Part shown: positions 25,629 through 34,499 of the stretch, piece after piece
Layout: every line of letters begins with the position of its first letter
Numbering within the stretch: position 1 is the stretch's first letter
DNA from: Iodidimonas muriae
Lineage (GTDB): Bacteria > Pseudomonadota > Alphaproteobacteria > Sphingomonadales > Rhodothalassiaceae
Length of the DNA stretch: 64,000 bases
Assembly (NCBI RefSeq): GCF_014647255.1
Contig: NZ_BMOV01000006.1
Location: 62,001-126,000, forward strand
Reading direction: 5' to 3'
The notes under the pieces: generated by a model
What the model was told of the DNA's origin: nothing
The model's database searches: none
What the model saw: only the letters and a program-made list of their open reading frames with translations
Program-made: the position numbers and the translations under genes

Positions 25629-26819
25629 ATGGCAACATCAGATCCCGTTGTTATCGTTTCCATGGCGCGGACCCCCATGGGGGGATTTCAGGGCGATTTG
25701 TCGCCGCTCATGGCATCAGAGCTAGGCGCCACTGCAATCAAAGCCGCGCTGGAACGGGGCGGCGTGTCGCCCGATGATGTGGATGAAACCATCATGGGCT
25801 GTGTGTTGCCCGCAGGGCAAGGGCAGGCTCCCGCCCGTCAGGCATCCAAAAAAGCAGGAATTCCCAATAAAACCGGGGCGGTGACGCTGAACAAGATGTG
25901 CGGTTCGGGCATGAAGGCCATGATGGTGGGGCATGATTCCTTGCTGGCCGGAACCAATGATATCGTTGTGGCCGGTGGCATGGAAAGCATGACCAATGCG
26001 CCTTATCTTTTGCCCAAGGCCCGGGGCGGTATGCGCCTTGGCCATGGTGATGTAAAAGATCATATGTTCCTTGACGGGCTGGAAGATGCCTATGATCCGG
26101 GCCGTTTGATGGGCACCTTTGCTGAAGAAACCGCACAGCATTACCAGTTCACCCGTGATGCACAGGATGCCTATGCCATTGAAAGCCTGAAACGGGCGCA
26201 AAAGGCGGGCGAGGATGGCACTTTTGCCGATGAGATCGCGCCGATCCGGATCGTCACACGCAAAGGTGAGACGACCATTTCCATCGACGAGCAACCCGGT
26301 AAAGCGCGCTTTGATAAAATTCCCCAGCTGAAACCTGCCTTTGCCAAAGATGGCACGGTAACAGCCGCCAATTCTTCCTCTATTTCCGATGGTGCCGCCG
26401 CACTTATCCTGATGCGCCGGTCCGAAGCGGAAAAGCGCGGGCTGCCTGTTTTGGCGGAAATCAAGGGCCATGCCACCCATGCGCAAGAGCCGCAATGGTT
26501 CACCACCGCCCCCATCGGAGCCATCAAATCAGTTTTGGAAAAATGCGGCTGGACCACGCAAGATGTGGATTTGTGGGAAGTGAATGAAGCCTTCGCCGTT
26601 GTCGCCATGGCGGCCATGCGCGATCTGGATCTTCCCCATGATGCGGTGAATGTTTATGGCGGGGCTTGCGCTTTGGGCCACCCCATCGGGGCATCTGGCG
26701 CACGCATTGTGGTGACCTTGATCAATGCGCTTCAAAAGCGCGGCAAAAAGCGCGGCGTTGCCACCTTGTGTATCGGTGGTGGGGAGGCCACGGCGTTGGC
26801 CTTGGAACTTGTAAGCTAA
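25629..26819 (+). CDS. Acetyl-CoA C-acetyltransferase (thiolase)
   Basis: The 396-aa thiolase has the active-site cysteine in LNKMCGSGMKAM, the histidine region in VNEAFAVVAMA and the second cysteine in GGACALGHPIGASGARI. It condenses or cleaves acyl-CoA and acetyl-CoA; a biosynthetic PhaA/AtoB role or a beta-oxidation role are both possible. ATG 25629 has GGAG at 8-9 nt. A MarR regulator converges on it. Confidence 0.92.
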   Translation: MATSDPVVIVSMARTPMGGFQGDLSPLMASELGATAIKAALERGGVSPDDVDETIMGCVLPAGQGQAPARQASKKAGIPNKTGAVTLNKMCGSGMKAMMVGHDSLLAGTNDIVVAGGMESMTNAPYLLPKARGGMRLGHGDVKDHMFLDGLEDAYDPGRLMGTFAEETAQHYQFTRDAQDAYAIESLKRAQKAGEDGTFADEIAPIRIVTRKGETTISIDEQPGKARFDKIPQLKPAFAKDGTVTAANSSSISDGAAALILMRRSEAEKRGLPVLAEIKGHATHAQEPQWFTTAPIGAIKSVLEKCGWTTQDVDLWEVNEAFAVVAMAAMRDLDLPHDAVNVYGGACALGHPIGASGARIVVTLINALQKRGKKRGVATLCIGGGEATALALELVS

Positions 26820-26832
26820 TTTAAAAGACCGT

Positions 26833-27333
26833 TCAGGCGGCTCCGTCCTCGTCTTTGGAGGTGCGGGCGGGGTCACCGAATGTTTCCAGCGACAAGCCTT
26901 CCAGCCGGTCCAGCAATCGGTTCAGTTCGGCTGTTTCCTGTTTGCCGAGATGGCTTAACAATTCCGCCTCATAAGACAAAGCCAAGGGCATGATCTTGGC
27001 ATGGATTCTGACGCCTTCCGGGGACAAGGCCAACACCGAACGCCGCCGATCCTGCGGTGAAAAATGCCGTTCCAGCCGTTTCTTCGCCAATAAGCGCGAA
27101 ACCGCCCGGCTTACTGCCACTTTATCCATGGCTGTGCGGTGGGCCACCTCACTGGCACTCAGATCGCTTTCATCCCCCAAAACCGCCATCACCCGCCATT
27201 CTGGAATGGTAAGATCATAGCGGTCCGAATAAAGCCGCGAAATGGTGCGGGATATCCGGTTCGAGATCGTTGCCAGCCGATAGGGCAGAAAATGGGGCAA
27301 TTTCAGGCGATTTGGCACTGTGTTTTCGGTCAT
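26833..27333 (-). CDS. MarR family transcriptional regulator
   Basis: The 166-aa protein has the MarR winged helix: LTIPEWRVMAVLGDESDLSASEVAHRTAMDK leading into the recognition helix VAVSRAVSRLLAKKRLER and the wing HFSPQDRRRSVLALSPEG. It is divergent from hpd with a palindrome between them, so it probably represses the tyrosine-catabolic genes and responds to a pathway aromatic acid. That role is inferred from position. Confidence 0.85.
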   Translation of the reverse strand: MTENTVPNRLKLPHFLPYRLATISNRISRTISRLYSDRYDLTIPEWRVMAVLGDESDLSASEVAHRTAMDKVAVSRAVSRLLAKKRLERHFSPQDRRRSVLALSPEGVRIHAKIMPLALSYEAELLSHLGKQETAELNRLLDRLEGLSLETFGDPARTSKDEDGAA

Positions 27334-27467
27334 GGACTACTCGTTTTCTGTCTGTCGGGCCCATCATGCCAAGCCTTGTTCAAAAGTGCCATGGCGCTGT
27401 GGGATGCGCGAGGATTCTTGTAAACGCGGCAAAGTGTAACTTGCAAAGAGCCGGACGACCGCTTATT

Positions 27468-27485
27468 TGGTTACATATGAAACCA
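27468..27485. promoter_or_regulatory. Probable MarR operator in front of hpd
   Basis: TGGTTACATATGAAACCA is an 18-bp palindrome with one mismatched pair. It sits between the divergent marR and hpd genes, 74 bp before hpd. Length and symmetry fit MarR-type operators. A related half-site GTGTAACTTG lies near 27433. Confidence 0.55.
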
Positions 27486-27558
27486 TTTTGCGGCCATCCT
27501 GATATGGTGGGGATGGACAGGCGTGTTTTGTCATCAATAGCTAGGCACAGGTGCATGA

Positions 27559-28650
27559 ATGTTGGGCTTCAATATTGATAGCAAACCGGAAAACCCCATG
27601 GGGACGGACGGGTTTGAATTTGTCGAATATGCGGCTCCCGATCCGGTTCTGTTACGGGATTTGTTTGAAAAACTGGGCTTTCCCGCCATAGGAAAGCATA
27701 AAAGCCGCGATATCAGCTTGCACCGTCAGGGTGATATAAATTTCGTTATTAATGCGGAAAAAACTGGCTTCGCTGCTGATTTCGTTAAAAAACATGGCCC
27801 TTGCGCTTGTTCTATGGGGTTTCGCGTAAAAGATGCCAAAGCGGCCCTTGATCGCGCCAAAAGCCTTGATGCGGTCTCCATCGATGATGAAGACCGGATT
27901 TTATCGAAACCGGCCATTGAAGGTATTGGCGGATCGCGGCTTTATCTGGTGGATGGCTATGGCGGGGTCAATGCGTGGGAAAGCGATTATGAACTTTTCC
28001 CCGATGCGGAAGAGCGCATGGACCGTTGGGGCGCGGGGCTTTCCTATATCGACCATCTGACCCATAATGTATATTGGGGTAATATGGATAAATGGCGCGA
28101 CTTTTATGGCCGCCTGTTCAATTTTGGCCAGATCCGCTATTTCGATATCAAGGGCAAGCTTACCGGCCTTGTAAGCCGTGCTTTGGCCAGCCCATGCGGC
28201 AAAATTCGTATTCCTTTGAACGAATCGGAAGACGAAAAAAGCCAGATCAATGAATATCTGGAAGCCTATAGAGGCGAAGGCATACAACATATCGCTTTGG
28301 GCACCCATCAGATATATGATTCTGTAGACAAGCTGCGGGCGAACGGGATCGCGTTTCAGGAAACGCCCGATCCCTATTATGAAAAGCTGGATACGCGCCT
28401 GCCGGGGCATGGGGAATCCGTGCCGGACATGCAAAAACGTCATATTTTGATGGATGGTGGAGAATCGCAGGGTGGCGGGCTGTTGTTGCAGATTTTCACA
28501 AAAAATGTGATCGGGCCGATTTTCTATGAGATTATCCAGCGCAAGGGCAATGAAGGTTTTGGCGAAGGCAATTTCAGAGCATTGTTTGAATCGATCGAAG
28601 AAGACCAGATCCGTCGGGGATATCTGAAGCCGGATACGGCGGCGGAGTAA
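27559..28650 (+). CDS. hpd: 4-hydroxyphenylpyruvate dioxygenase
   Basis: This non-haem iron enzyme turns 4-hydroxyphenylpyruvate into homogentisate. The 363-aa protein has the vicinal-oxygen-chelate fold with iron ligands in DHLTHNV, IQHIALG and FYEIIQRKG, and the conserved C-terminal GFGEGNFRALFESIE. It is the first gene of hpd-hmgA-fah-phhA. The start ATG is preceded by a weak AGGTGC. Probably controlled by the divergent MarR protein. Confidence 0.96.
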   Translation: MLGFNIDSKPENPMGTDGFEFVEYAAPDPVLLRDLFEKLGFPAIGKHKSRDISLHRQGDINFVINAEKTGFAADFVKKHGPCACSMGFRVKDAKAALDRAKSLDAVSIDDEDRILSKPAIEGIGGSRLYLVDGYGGVNAWESDYELFPDAEERMDRWGAGLSYIDHLTHNVYWGNMDKWRDFYGRLFNFGQIRYFDIKGKLTGLVSRALASPCGKIRIPLNESEDEKSQINEYLEAYRGEGIQHIALGTHQIYDSVDKLRANGIAFQETPDPYYEKLDTRLPGHGESVPDMQKRHILMDGGESQGGGLLLQIFTKNVIGPIFYEIIQRKGNEGFGEGNFRALFESIEEDQIRRGYLKPDTAAE

Positions 28651-28700
28651 TCAGCATCGGCCAAAGATGGCCTTGATAGTATCATGCGGGAGACGAACCC

Positions 28701-29849
28701 ATGCGCAACTGGATCAGCTTTCCACGGCTTGAGGGAGAGGCGTCACGCCAAGCCCATGCGGATTTCCCCGAAGGGGCCTATGAGCGTGAGATGGGGAAAG
28801 AGGGGTTTTTCGGACCCGCAGCCCATCTGTACCACCGCCATGCTCCCACCGATTGGGTGGGCTTTGAAGGCCCGTTGAAGCCCCGCGCTTTTGATACAAA
28901 CAGGTTCGCCGATTATGGCCCAAGCCCATGGGATGCCAAAAAACTGTTGAGCAATGCCCATGTGGCCGTGCGTTTTTGGTCATTGGATGGGGCGATGGAT
29001 CATTTGGTTCGCAATGGCGATGGCGATGAGCTGTTGTTCATCCATGAAGGTTCTGGCGATCTTTATTGCGATTTTGGCCATATGCCATACCGGGATGGGG
29101 ATTATGTGGTGTTGCCACGTGGCTCCATGTGGCGGCTGGATGCACAGTCTCCCACCCGCCTGATGATGGTGGAAGCGACCAATTCCAGCTATCAGTTGCC
29201 GGATAAAGGGCTGGTTGGGCCGCACGCTATTTTCGATCCGGCGATTCTGGATACCCCCAGGATCGACGAGGCCTTCAAAGCCCAGCAAACCGAGGATGAG
29301 TGGCGCGTTTTGGTGAAGCGGCGCAACCAATTGACCACCATCACCTATCCCTTCAACCCGCTGGATGCCATGGGTTGGAAAGGGGATCTGATGCCGATGC
29401 GGCTGAATTGGCGCGATATTCGTCCCTTGATGAGCCATCGCTATCATTTGCCGCCCAGCGCCCATACCACTTTTGTGGCCAATCGATTTGTGGTGTGCAG
29501 CTTTGTGCCGCGCCCCATCGAAAGCGATCCCGGGGCGCTGAAGGTGCCATTTTATCATAATAATGACGATTATGATGAATTCATCTTTTACCATCGCGGT
29601 GAATTTTTCAGCCGCGACAATATCCATCCCGGCATGACCAGCTTGCACCCTTGCGGCTTTACCCACGGCCCGCATCCCAAGGCATTTGAAGCGGGGATGA
29701 AGGCGGCCAAAAAAGAAACCGATGAAGTGGCGGTCATGATCGATACCCGCGATCCTTTGGATGTGAGCGAAGAAGCGGTTGGTATTGAATGGAAAGACTA
29801 TTATCTAAGCTGGGGTGGACAGGCACGGTACGGGTCTGCCGCGGAATAA
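28701..29849 (+). CDS. hmgA: Homogentisate 1,2-dioxygenase
   Basis: The enzyme opens homogentisate to maleylacetoacetate. The 382-aa protein has the cupin fold and iron-ligand region DDYDEFIFYHRGEFF and SLHPCGFTHGPHP near the C-terminus. It is shorter than the about 430-aa form of Pseudomonas and eukaryotes but the core is complete. GGGAG precedes the ATG. It lies 50 bp after hpd and 29 bp before the fumarylacetoacetase gene. Confidence 0.93.
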   Translation: MRNWISFPRLEGEASRQAHADFPEGAYEREMGKEGFFGPAAHLYHRHAPTDWVGFEGPLKPRAFDTNRFADYGPSPWDAKKLLSNAHVAVRFWSLDGAMDHLVRNGDGDELLFIHEGSGDLYCDFGHMPYRDGDYVVLPRGSMWRLDAQSPTRLMMVEATNSSYQLPDKGLVGPHAIFDPAILDTPRIDEAFKAQQTEDEWRVLVKRRNQLTTITYPFNPLDAMGWKGDLMPMRLNWRDIRPLMSHRYHLPPSAHTTFVANRFVVCSFVPRPIESDPGALKVPFYHNNDDYDEFIFYHRGEFFSRDNIHPGMTSLHPCGFTHGPHPKAFEAGMKAAKKETDEVAVMIDTRDPLDVSEEAVGIEWKDYYLSWGGQARYGSAAE

Positions 29850-29878
29850 GCACGTAAACGACGGATCAAGGAGCATTT

Positions 29879-30892
29879 ATGCGTTTAGCATCTCTCAAGC
29901 AGGGGCGGGATGGCCAGTTGGTCGTCGTTAGCAAAGACCGCAAAAGCATGGCATTGGCGGCAGAGGTTGCTCCCACATTGCAAGCAGCACTGGATGACTG
30001 GGATGCGGTTGCGCCCCGTTTGCAGGCCTTAAGCGATGATCTGGATGCTGGGCGCGTGGATGCAAAACCCTTCGATGAAACGGCCTGTGCGTCACCTTTG
30101 CCGCGCGCATATCAATGGGCCGATGGCTCGGCCTATGTCAATCATGTGGAATTGGTGCGAAAGGCGCGCGGGGCAGAGGTTCCGGCAAGCTTTTGGGAAG
30201 ACCCCTTGATGTATCAGGGCGGCTCTGACAGCTTTTTGGCACCTTATGACCCCATCCAAATGGCCGACGATGCGTGGGGGATCGATTTCGAGGCGGAAAT
30301 CGCCATCATCACCGGCGATGTGCCTATGGGGGTCAGCGTTGAAGAGGCCGGGCGCTATATCCGGCTGGTGATGCTGGTCAATGATGTGTCGCTGCGCAAT
30401 CTGATCCCCGGCGAATTGGCTAAAGGCTTCGGATTTTTCCAGTCCAAACCGTCTTCGGCATTTTCCCCCCTTGCCCTGACACTGGATGAACTGAACGCCC
30501 ATTGGCGCGACAACAAAATGCACCTGCCATTATTGTCGTTCCTGAATGATGCGCCTTTTGGCAAGCCCAATGCCGGTCAGGATATGACCTTCGATTTCGC
30601 ACAATTGGTGGCCCATGCCGCGAAATCGCGGCCTTTGGCTGCAGGCACCATCATTGGTTCGGGAACGGTATCGAACAAGCTGGATGGCGGGCCGGGAAAA
30701 CCCATCGCGGAAGGTGGTGCAGGCTATAGCTGTATTGCGGAAATCCGGATGATCGAAAAAATCCAGAGCGGGGCGATGAAAACGCCGTTCATGACCTTTG
30801 ACGATCGGATCCGCATTGAAATGCGCGATGATGACGGGCACTCCCTGTTTGGGACCATTAACCAGTCGGTGGTAAAATACGGGGATGCTTGA
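29879..30892 (+). CDS. Fumarylacetoacetate hydrolase family protein
   Basis: The 337-aa protein ends tyrosine breakdown by splitting fumarylacetoacetate to fumarate and acetoacetate. The FAH domain shows the metal-binding DFEAEIAIITGD, the motif LVNDVSLRNL and the late stretch GTIIGSGTVSNK. AAGGAG lies directly upstream. No maleylacetoacetate isomerase is nearby, unless the GST-like gene at 9508 or a distant gene does that step. Confidence 0.92.
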   Translation: MRLASLKQGRDGQLVVVSKDRKSMALAAEVAPTLQAALDDWDAVAPRLQALSDDLDAGRVDAKPFDETACASPLPRAYQWADGSAYVNHVELVRKARGAEVPASFWEDPLMYQGGSDSFLAPYDPIQMADDAWGIDFEAEIAIITGDVPMGVSVEEAGRYIRLVMLVNDVSLRNLIPGELAKGFGFFQSKPSSAFSPLALTLDELNAHWRDNKMHLPLLSFLNDAPFGKPNAGQDMTFDFAQLVAHAAKSRPLAAGTIIGSGTVSNKLDGGPGKPIAEGGAGYSCIAEIRMIEKIQSGAMKTPFMTFDDRIRIEMRDDDGHSLFGTINQSVVKYGDA

Positions 30893-31003
30893 CCCCGCTT
30901 CGGGGCTTGAATGTGCGTTCGGGCAGCGCATGTTTTATGTATCCGGCGACGGTTTTTATCGCCGGAGCGGATTTGCCTTTATCAGCGTAGAAGGAGAGGC
31001 GCC

Positions 31004-31870
31004 ATGTTGATCACCACAAGGCTTGGCCGAGAGGTTGAGGTCAATGAAGATTACACGGTGGATCAGAATTGGGCGCATTATACTGCCGACGAACATGCCC
31101 GTTGGGATCGGCTTTATGATCGCCAACGCGAGATTTTGAAGGGCCGGGCCTGTCAGGAATTTCTTGACGGTCTGGAAGCCTTGAAACTTTCTGATGGCGG
31201 CATCCCGAATTTTGAAGAACTGTCCGAAAGATTGATGGCGCGGACGGGCTGGAAAGTGGTGGCGGTGCCGGACCTTGTGCCCGACGAGGTGTTTTTCGAC
31301 CATTTGGCCAATCGGCGCTTTCCTGCGGGTAATTTTATCCGCCGCGAGGACCAGTTCAATTACATTCAGGAACCGGATGTATTCCATGATGTATTCGGCC
31401 ATGTGCCCATGCTGAGCCATCCGGTGTTTGCCGATTATATGGAAGCCTATGGCAAGGGCGGGCTGGCGGCAGCGGGCAAGGGCGTGCTGCAAAATCTGGC
31501 ACGGCTTTATTGGTATACGGTGGAGTTTGGCTTGATCAACACACCGGACGGCATGCGCCTTTATGGAGCAGGCATTGTGTCCAGCCCTGCGGAATCGGTA
31601 TTCGCTTTGGAAGATCCATCGCCCAACCGTATCCATTTTGATCTGGAACGGGTGATGTGCACCAATTACCGCATTGATGATTTCCAGCAGAGCTATTTCG
31701 TGATCGATAGCTTTGATGAATTGCTGGATGCCACCTATCAGCCCTTTGGCCCCGTTTATGATCGGGTGCGTGGCCGTGCGGATTATGCCGTGGATACGGT
31801 TTTGGCATCGGATCTTTTGCACCATCGGGGCAGTCAGGCCTATGCCCGTGAAAAAACGAAGGCGTCATAA
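31004..31870 (+). CDS. phhA: Phenylalanine 4-monooxygenase
   Basis: Converts phenylalanine to tyrosine with tetrahydropterin and iron, feeding the pathway encoded just upstream. The 288-aa protein has the iron ligands in FHDVFGHVPML (two histidines) and YWYTVEFGL (glutamate). ATG 31004 has AAGGAGAGG upstream; a longer open frame from 30911 is not conserved. No pterin dehydratase gene (phhB) is next to it. Confidence 0.95.
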   Translation: MLITTRLGREVEVNEDYTVDQNWAHYTADEHARWDRLYDRQREILKGRACQEFLDGLEALKLSDGGIPNFEELSERLMARTGWKVVAVPDLVPDEVFFDHLANRRFPAGNFIRREDQFNYIQEPDVFHDVFGHVPMLSHPVFADYMEAYGKGGLAAAGKGVLQNLARLYWYTVEFGLINTPDGMRLYGAGIVSSPAESVFALEDPSPNRIHFDLERVMCTNYRIDDFQQSYFVIDSFDELLDATYQPFGPVYDRVRGRADYAVDTVLASDLLHHRGSQAYAREKTKAS

Positions 31871-31928
31871 TTATTAGCCACCAGATGGGGCTTTGTGTGC
31901 AGCTATGAACGCGCTATAGGCTGGCTGC

Positions 31929-32555
31929 ATGTCTGATCCTGTGATTTCTGTGATTATTCCCGTTCGCCCCAATGAGGCGGCCTTGCCGGCATTGCTTTCC
32001 CAATTGGAAGGCCATCGGGCCATTTGTGATATCCATGTGATGAGCGAAGGCAGCCGTGCCAAAAGCCTGAATGCGGGCACAAAAAAAGCGCGCGGAACGC
32101 TGCTGTGGTTTTTGCATGCCGATAGCGTTTTGACTGACGATAGCATCGACCATCTGTTGGCCGCTTTTGCAAAAAGCCCCAGGAGCCTGTTGTATTTTGA
32201 TCTGGCCTTTGCCCGCGATGCTGTGGGGCTGGTGAAGCTCAATCAATGGGGCGCCAATCTGCGCTCCCGGCTATTGGGCATTCCATTTGGCGATCAAGGG
32301 CTGGCATGTCATCGCGATATATTCAAAGCGGTCGGTCCATATGATGAACAATGTGCTTATGGCGAAGACCATTTGTTTGTGTGGCAGGCCCGGCAGGGCG
32401 GGGTGAAACTTTTCCCCATTGGCGCACCGCTTTTGACCAGTGCCAGAACCTATCGCCAAACCGGTTGGCTGAAACTGACCATATTGTACCAATATCGCTG
32501 GATCAGGCAGGCCCTGCCAGAGGCGTGGAAACTGATGCGGAGACGTGGCTTATGA
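31929..32555 (+). CDS. TIGR04283-type glycosyltransferase (arsenosugar biosynthesis family)
   Basis: The 208-aa GT2-fold protein has ISVIIPVRPNE at the start, then RAKSLNAGTKKARGTLLWFLHADS and GIPFGDQGLACHR, which match the family found with radical SAM proteins. Members are annotated as arsenosugar biosynthesis glycosyltransferases. It overlaps the next gene by 4 bases (ATGA), so the two are translationally coupled. The rSAM enzyme ArsS and ArsM are not in the window. Confidence 0.8.
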   Translation: MSDPVISVIIPVRPNEAALPALLSQLEGHRAICDIHVMSEGSRAKSLNAGTKKARGTLLWFLHADSVLTDDSIDHLLAAFAKSPRSLLYFDLAFARDAVGLVKLNQWGANLRSRLLGIPFGDQGLACHRDIFKAVGPYDEQCAYGEDHLFVWQARQGGVKLFPIGAPLLTSARTYRQTGWLKLTILYQYRWIRQALPEAWKLMRRRGL

Positions 32556-33223
32556 CCGGTGCTGTTGCTGTTTTTGTAAAAACTCCGGGCCTGACAGCAC
32601 CCAAAACCCGCCTTGCCGCCAGCATTGGCCCTGATGCGGCGGGGGAATTTTATCATCATAGCCTTGATGCGGTGGAAGAAACGGTCAGCCGGTTTTTGAA
32701 GCCCCGTGCCGATTGGATCGCCCGCTGGGCGGTGGCGGAAGAAGAGGGCGTGTCCCATCCGCGCTGGCAATCTTTCGGGGCGCGGCACACCGGACCAGGC
32801 GATCTGGGCGCGCGCATGTGGCGTATTTATGAAGGCTTGCGCCGGGTGCATGGCCGGGTGTTTTTAATCGGTGCCGATGCGCCGCAATTAACGGCACAGC
32901 ATCTGAAAGCGGCAGAAAAAGTCTTGGACAGCCACGATTTTGTATTCGGTCCGGCATCGGATGGGGGATTCTGGTTGTTTGGCGGCCGGCGCGTGGTTCC
33001 CAAAGAGGTGTGGACGGTACCGCGCTATAGCACGGCCCATGCCCGAAGTGATCTGGAACAGGCCATGATAGAGGCAGGGCTTCAAAAACCGGCCCATTTA
33101 CTGCCGCTGACGGATGTGGATGAAGTGGCGGATCTGGCGGCCTTGGCGCAGGAAATGCCCAAAAGCCGCACCGTCAGCCAGCGAAAAATCATGGGTTGGG
33201 TGAAGAGGATGGAACAGGCATGA
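32552..33223 (+). CDS. TIGR04282-type glycosyltransferase (DUF2064)
   Basis: The 223-aa protein has the nucleotidyl/glycosyltransferase-A fold signature of this family: AVFVKTPGLTAPKTRLA at the N-terminus, VFLIGADAPQLTAQHL with the metal-binding aspartate region, and FGPASDGGFWLFGGR. The pair TIGR04283-TIGR04282 is conserved and linked to arsenosugar synthesis. The start overlaps the stop of the first gene. Confidence 0.8.
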   Translation: MTGAVAVFVKTPGLTAPKTRLAASIGPDAAGEFYHHSLDAVEETVSRFLKPRADWIARWAVAEEEGVSHPRWQSFGARHTGPGDLGARMWRIYEGLRRVHGRVFLIGADAPQLTAQHLKAAEKVLDSHDFVFGPASDGGFWLFGGRRVVPKEVWTVPRYSTAHARSDLEQAMIEAGLQKPAHLLPLTDVDEVADLAALAQEMPKSRTVSQRKIMGWVKRMEQA

Positions 33224-33325
33224 CGCTGCCATAGGTTTCGACAGTCTATCGCCCGCCTTGCCATTCTGTTTTGCGCTCTATAATCCTAGGTGAGCATTTA
33301 TGCGCTGCATAGTAAGGAGAGCACT

Positions 33326-33850
33326 GTGGCTCTGGAACGGATCGGTCTTTATCCGGGAACCTTTGATCCCATCACCTATGGACATCTGGACATCATCCGC
33401 CGGGGACTGAAACTGGTGGATAAGCTGGTGATTGGTGTTGCGACCAATCCATCAAAAGATCCGTTGTTCAGTTTGGACGAGCGCGTCACCATGGTCCGTG
33501 CAGAAACGGCAGAGCTTGCGCAGTCTTTGGGCGTGGATATCTCGGTGATGCCCTTCGATGAATTGCTGATGAGCTTTGCAGAGAAAATCGGCGCCTCGAT
33601 CATTGTGCGCGGCCTTCGGGCTGTCTCGGATTTTGAATATGAGTTCCAGATGGCGGGAATGAATGCGTTTCTCAATCCCGAAGTGGAAACCGTGTTCTTG
33701 ATGGCCGATGCCAAATATCAGCCCATTGCATCAAAGCTGGTGAAAGAAATCGCCACTTATGGCGGCAATATTGATGGGTTCATCCCAAAGCGTGTTGCCC
33801 ATGCTGTGCGCGCGCAAATGGCCTATAAACGCCAGCATAAAAGCGATTGA
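33326..33850 (+). CDS. coaD: Phosphopantetheine adenylyltransferase
   Basis: CoaD adds AMP to 4'-phosphopantetheine in coenzyme A synthesis. The 174-aa protein has the nucleotidyltransferase motif YPGTFDPITYGHLDI and IIVRGLRAVSDFEYEFQM. The GTG start at 33326 is chosen because AAGGAG lies 6 nt upstream and the protein then has normal length; ATG-less extension to 33290 is unlikely. The cyclophilin gene follows after 52 bp. Confidence 0.95.
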   Translation: MALERIGLYPGTFDPITYGHLDIIRRGLKLVDKLVIGVATNPSKDPLFSLDERVTMVRAETAELAQSLGVDISVMPFDELLMSFAEKIGASIIVRGLRAVSDFEYEFQMAGMNAFLNPEVETVFLMADAKYQPIASKLVKEIATYGGNIDGFIPKRVAHAVRAQMAYKRQHKSD

Positions 33851-33902
33851 ACAAGAGATCGGGTGTGTTCAATACGGCCCGAAATGACGGAGACGACTTG
33901 GT

Positions 33903-34457
33903 ATGATGAAGAAACTTCTTGCAGGCGTGTTGGCTTTTGGCCTTGCAGGGCCAGCAGTATCTGAGCAATCGCTAGACCTGAAAGACCCGGAAAACACACT
34001 CTATCTGGATTTGCCCACGGGCCGGGTGGTGATACAGATGCGTCCCGATAAAGCCCCGAACAATGTGGAGCGTATCAAGACACTGGTGCGTCAGGGGTTT
34101 TATGATGGTTTGACCTTCCATCGTGTAATCCCCAATTTTATGGCGCAAGGGGGCGACCCGGCGGGCAATGGATCGGGTGGGTCCGATTTGCCGGACCTGA
34201 AAGCCGAGTTTAACGATCTTCTGCATTTGCGCGGCACCATGTCTATGGCGCGGTCCGATTCGCCCGATAGCGCCAACAGCCAGTTTTTTATCATGTTTAG
34301 CCGTATGTCGGTGCTTGATGGGGAATATACCATTGTCGGGCGCGTGACATCGGGCATGGAATTTGTGGACGCGATCGCCCCGGGCGAGCCTCCGGCCGAG
34401 CCGACAAAAATCGTCAAAATGACATTGGCATCGGATGTGGACAATCCGGTGAACTGA
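33903..34457 (+). CDS. Exported cyclophilin-type peptidyl-prolyl isomerase
   Basis: The 184-aa protein has a signal peptide (KKLLAGVLAFGLAGPAVS) and a complete cyclophilin domain, including GLTFHRVIPNFMAQGGDP, RGTMSMARSDSPDSANSQFF and YTIVGRVTSGMEFVD. It should catalyse proline isomerisation during folding of periplasmic proteins. It may be co-transcribed with coaD. Confidence 0.92.
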   Translation: MMKKLLAGVLAFGLAGPAVSEQSLDLKDPENTLYLDLPTGRVVIQMRPDKAPNNVERIKTLVRQGFYDGLTFHRVIPNFMAQGGDPAGNGSGGSDLPDLKAEFNDLLHLRGTMSMARSDSPDSANSQFFIMFSRMSVLDGEYTIVGRVTSGMEFVDAIAPGEPPAEPTKIVKMTLASDVDNPVN

Positions 34458-34463
34458 CACAAC

Positions 34464-34493
34464 GACGCCATGACGTATAAACGCCATGGCGTC
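34464..34493. terminator. Stem-loop between cyclophilin and trmFO
   Basis: GACGCCATG and CATGGCGTC form a perfect 9-bp stem with a 12-nt loop between the two convergent genes. No T-run follows on either strand, so termination is only suggested by the position. Confidence 0.4.
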
Positions 34494-34499
34494 AAAATC

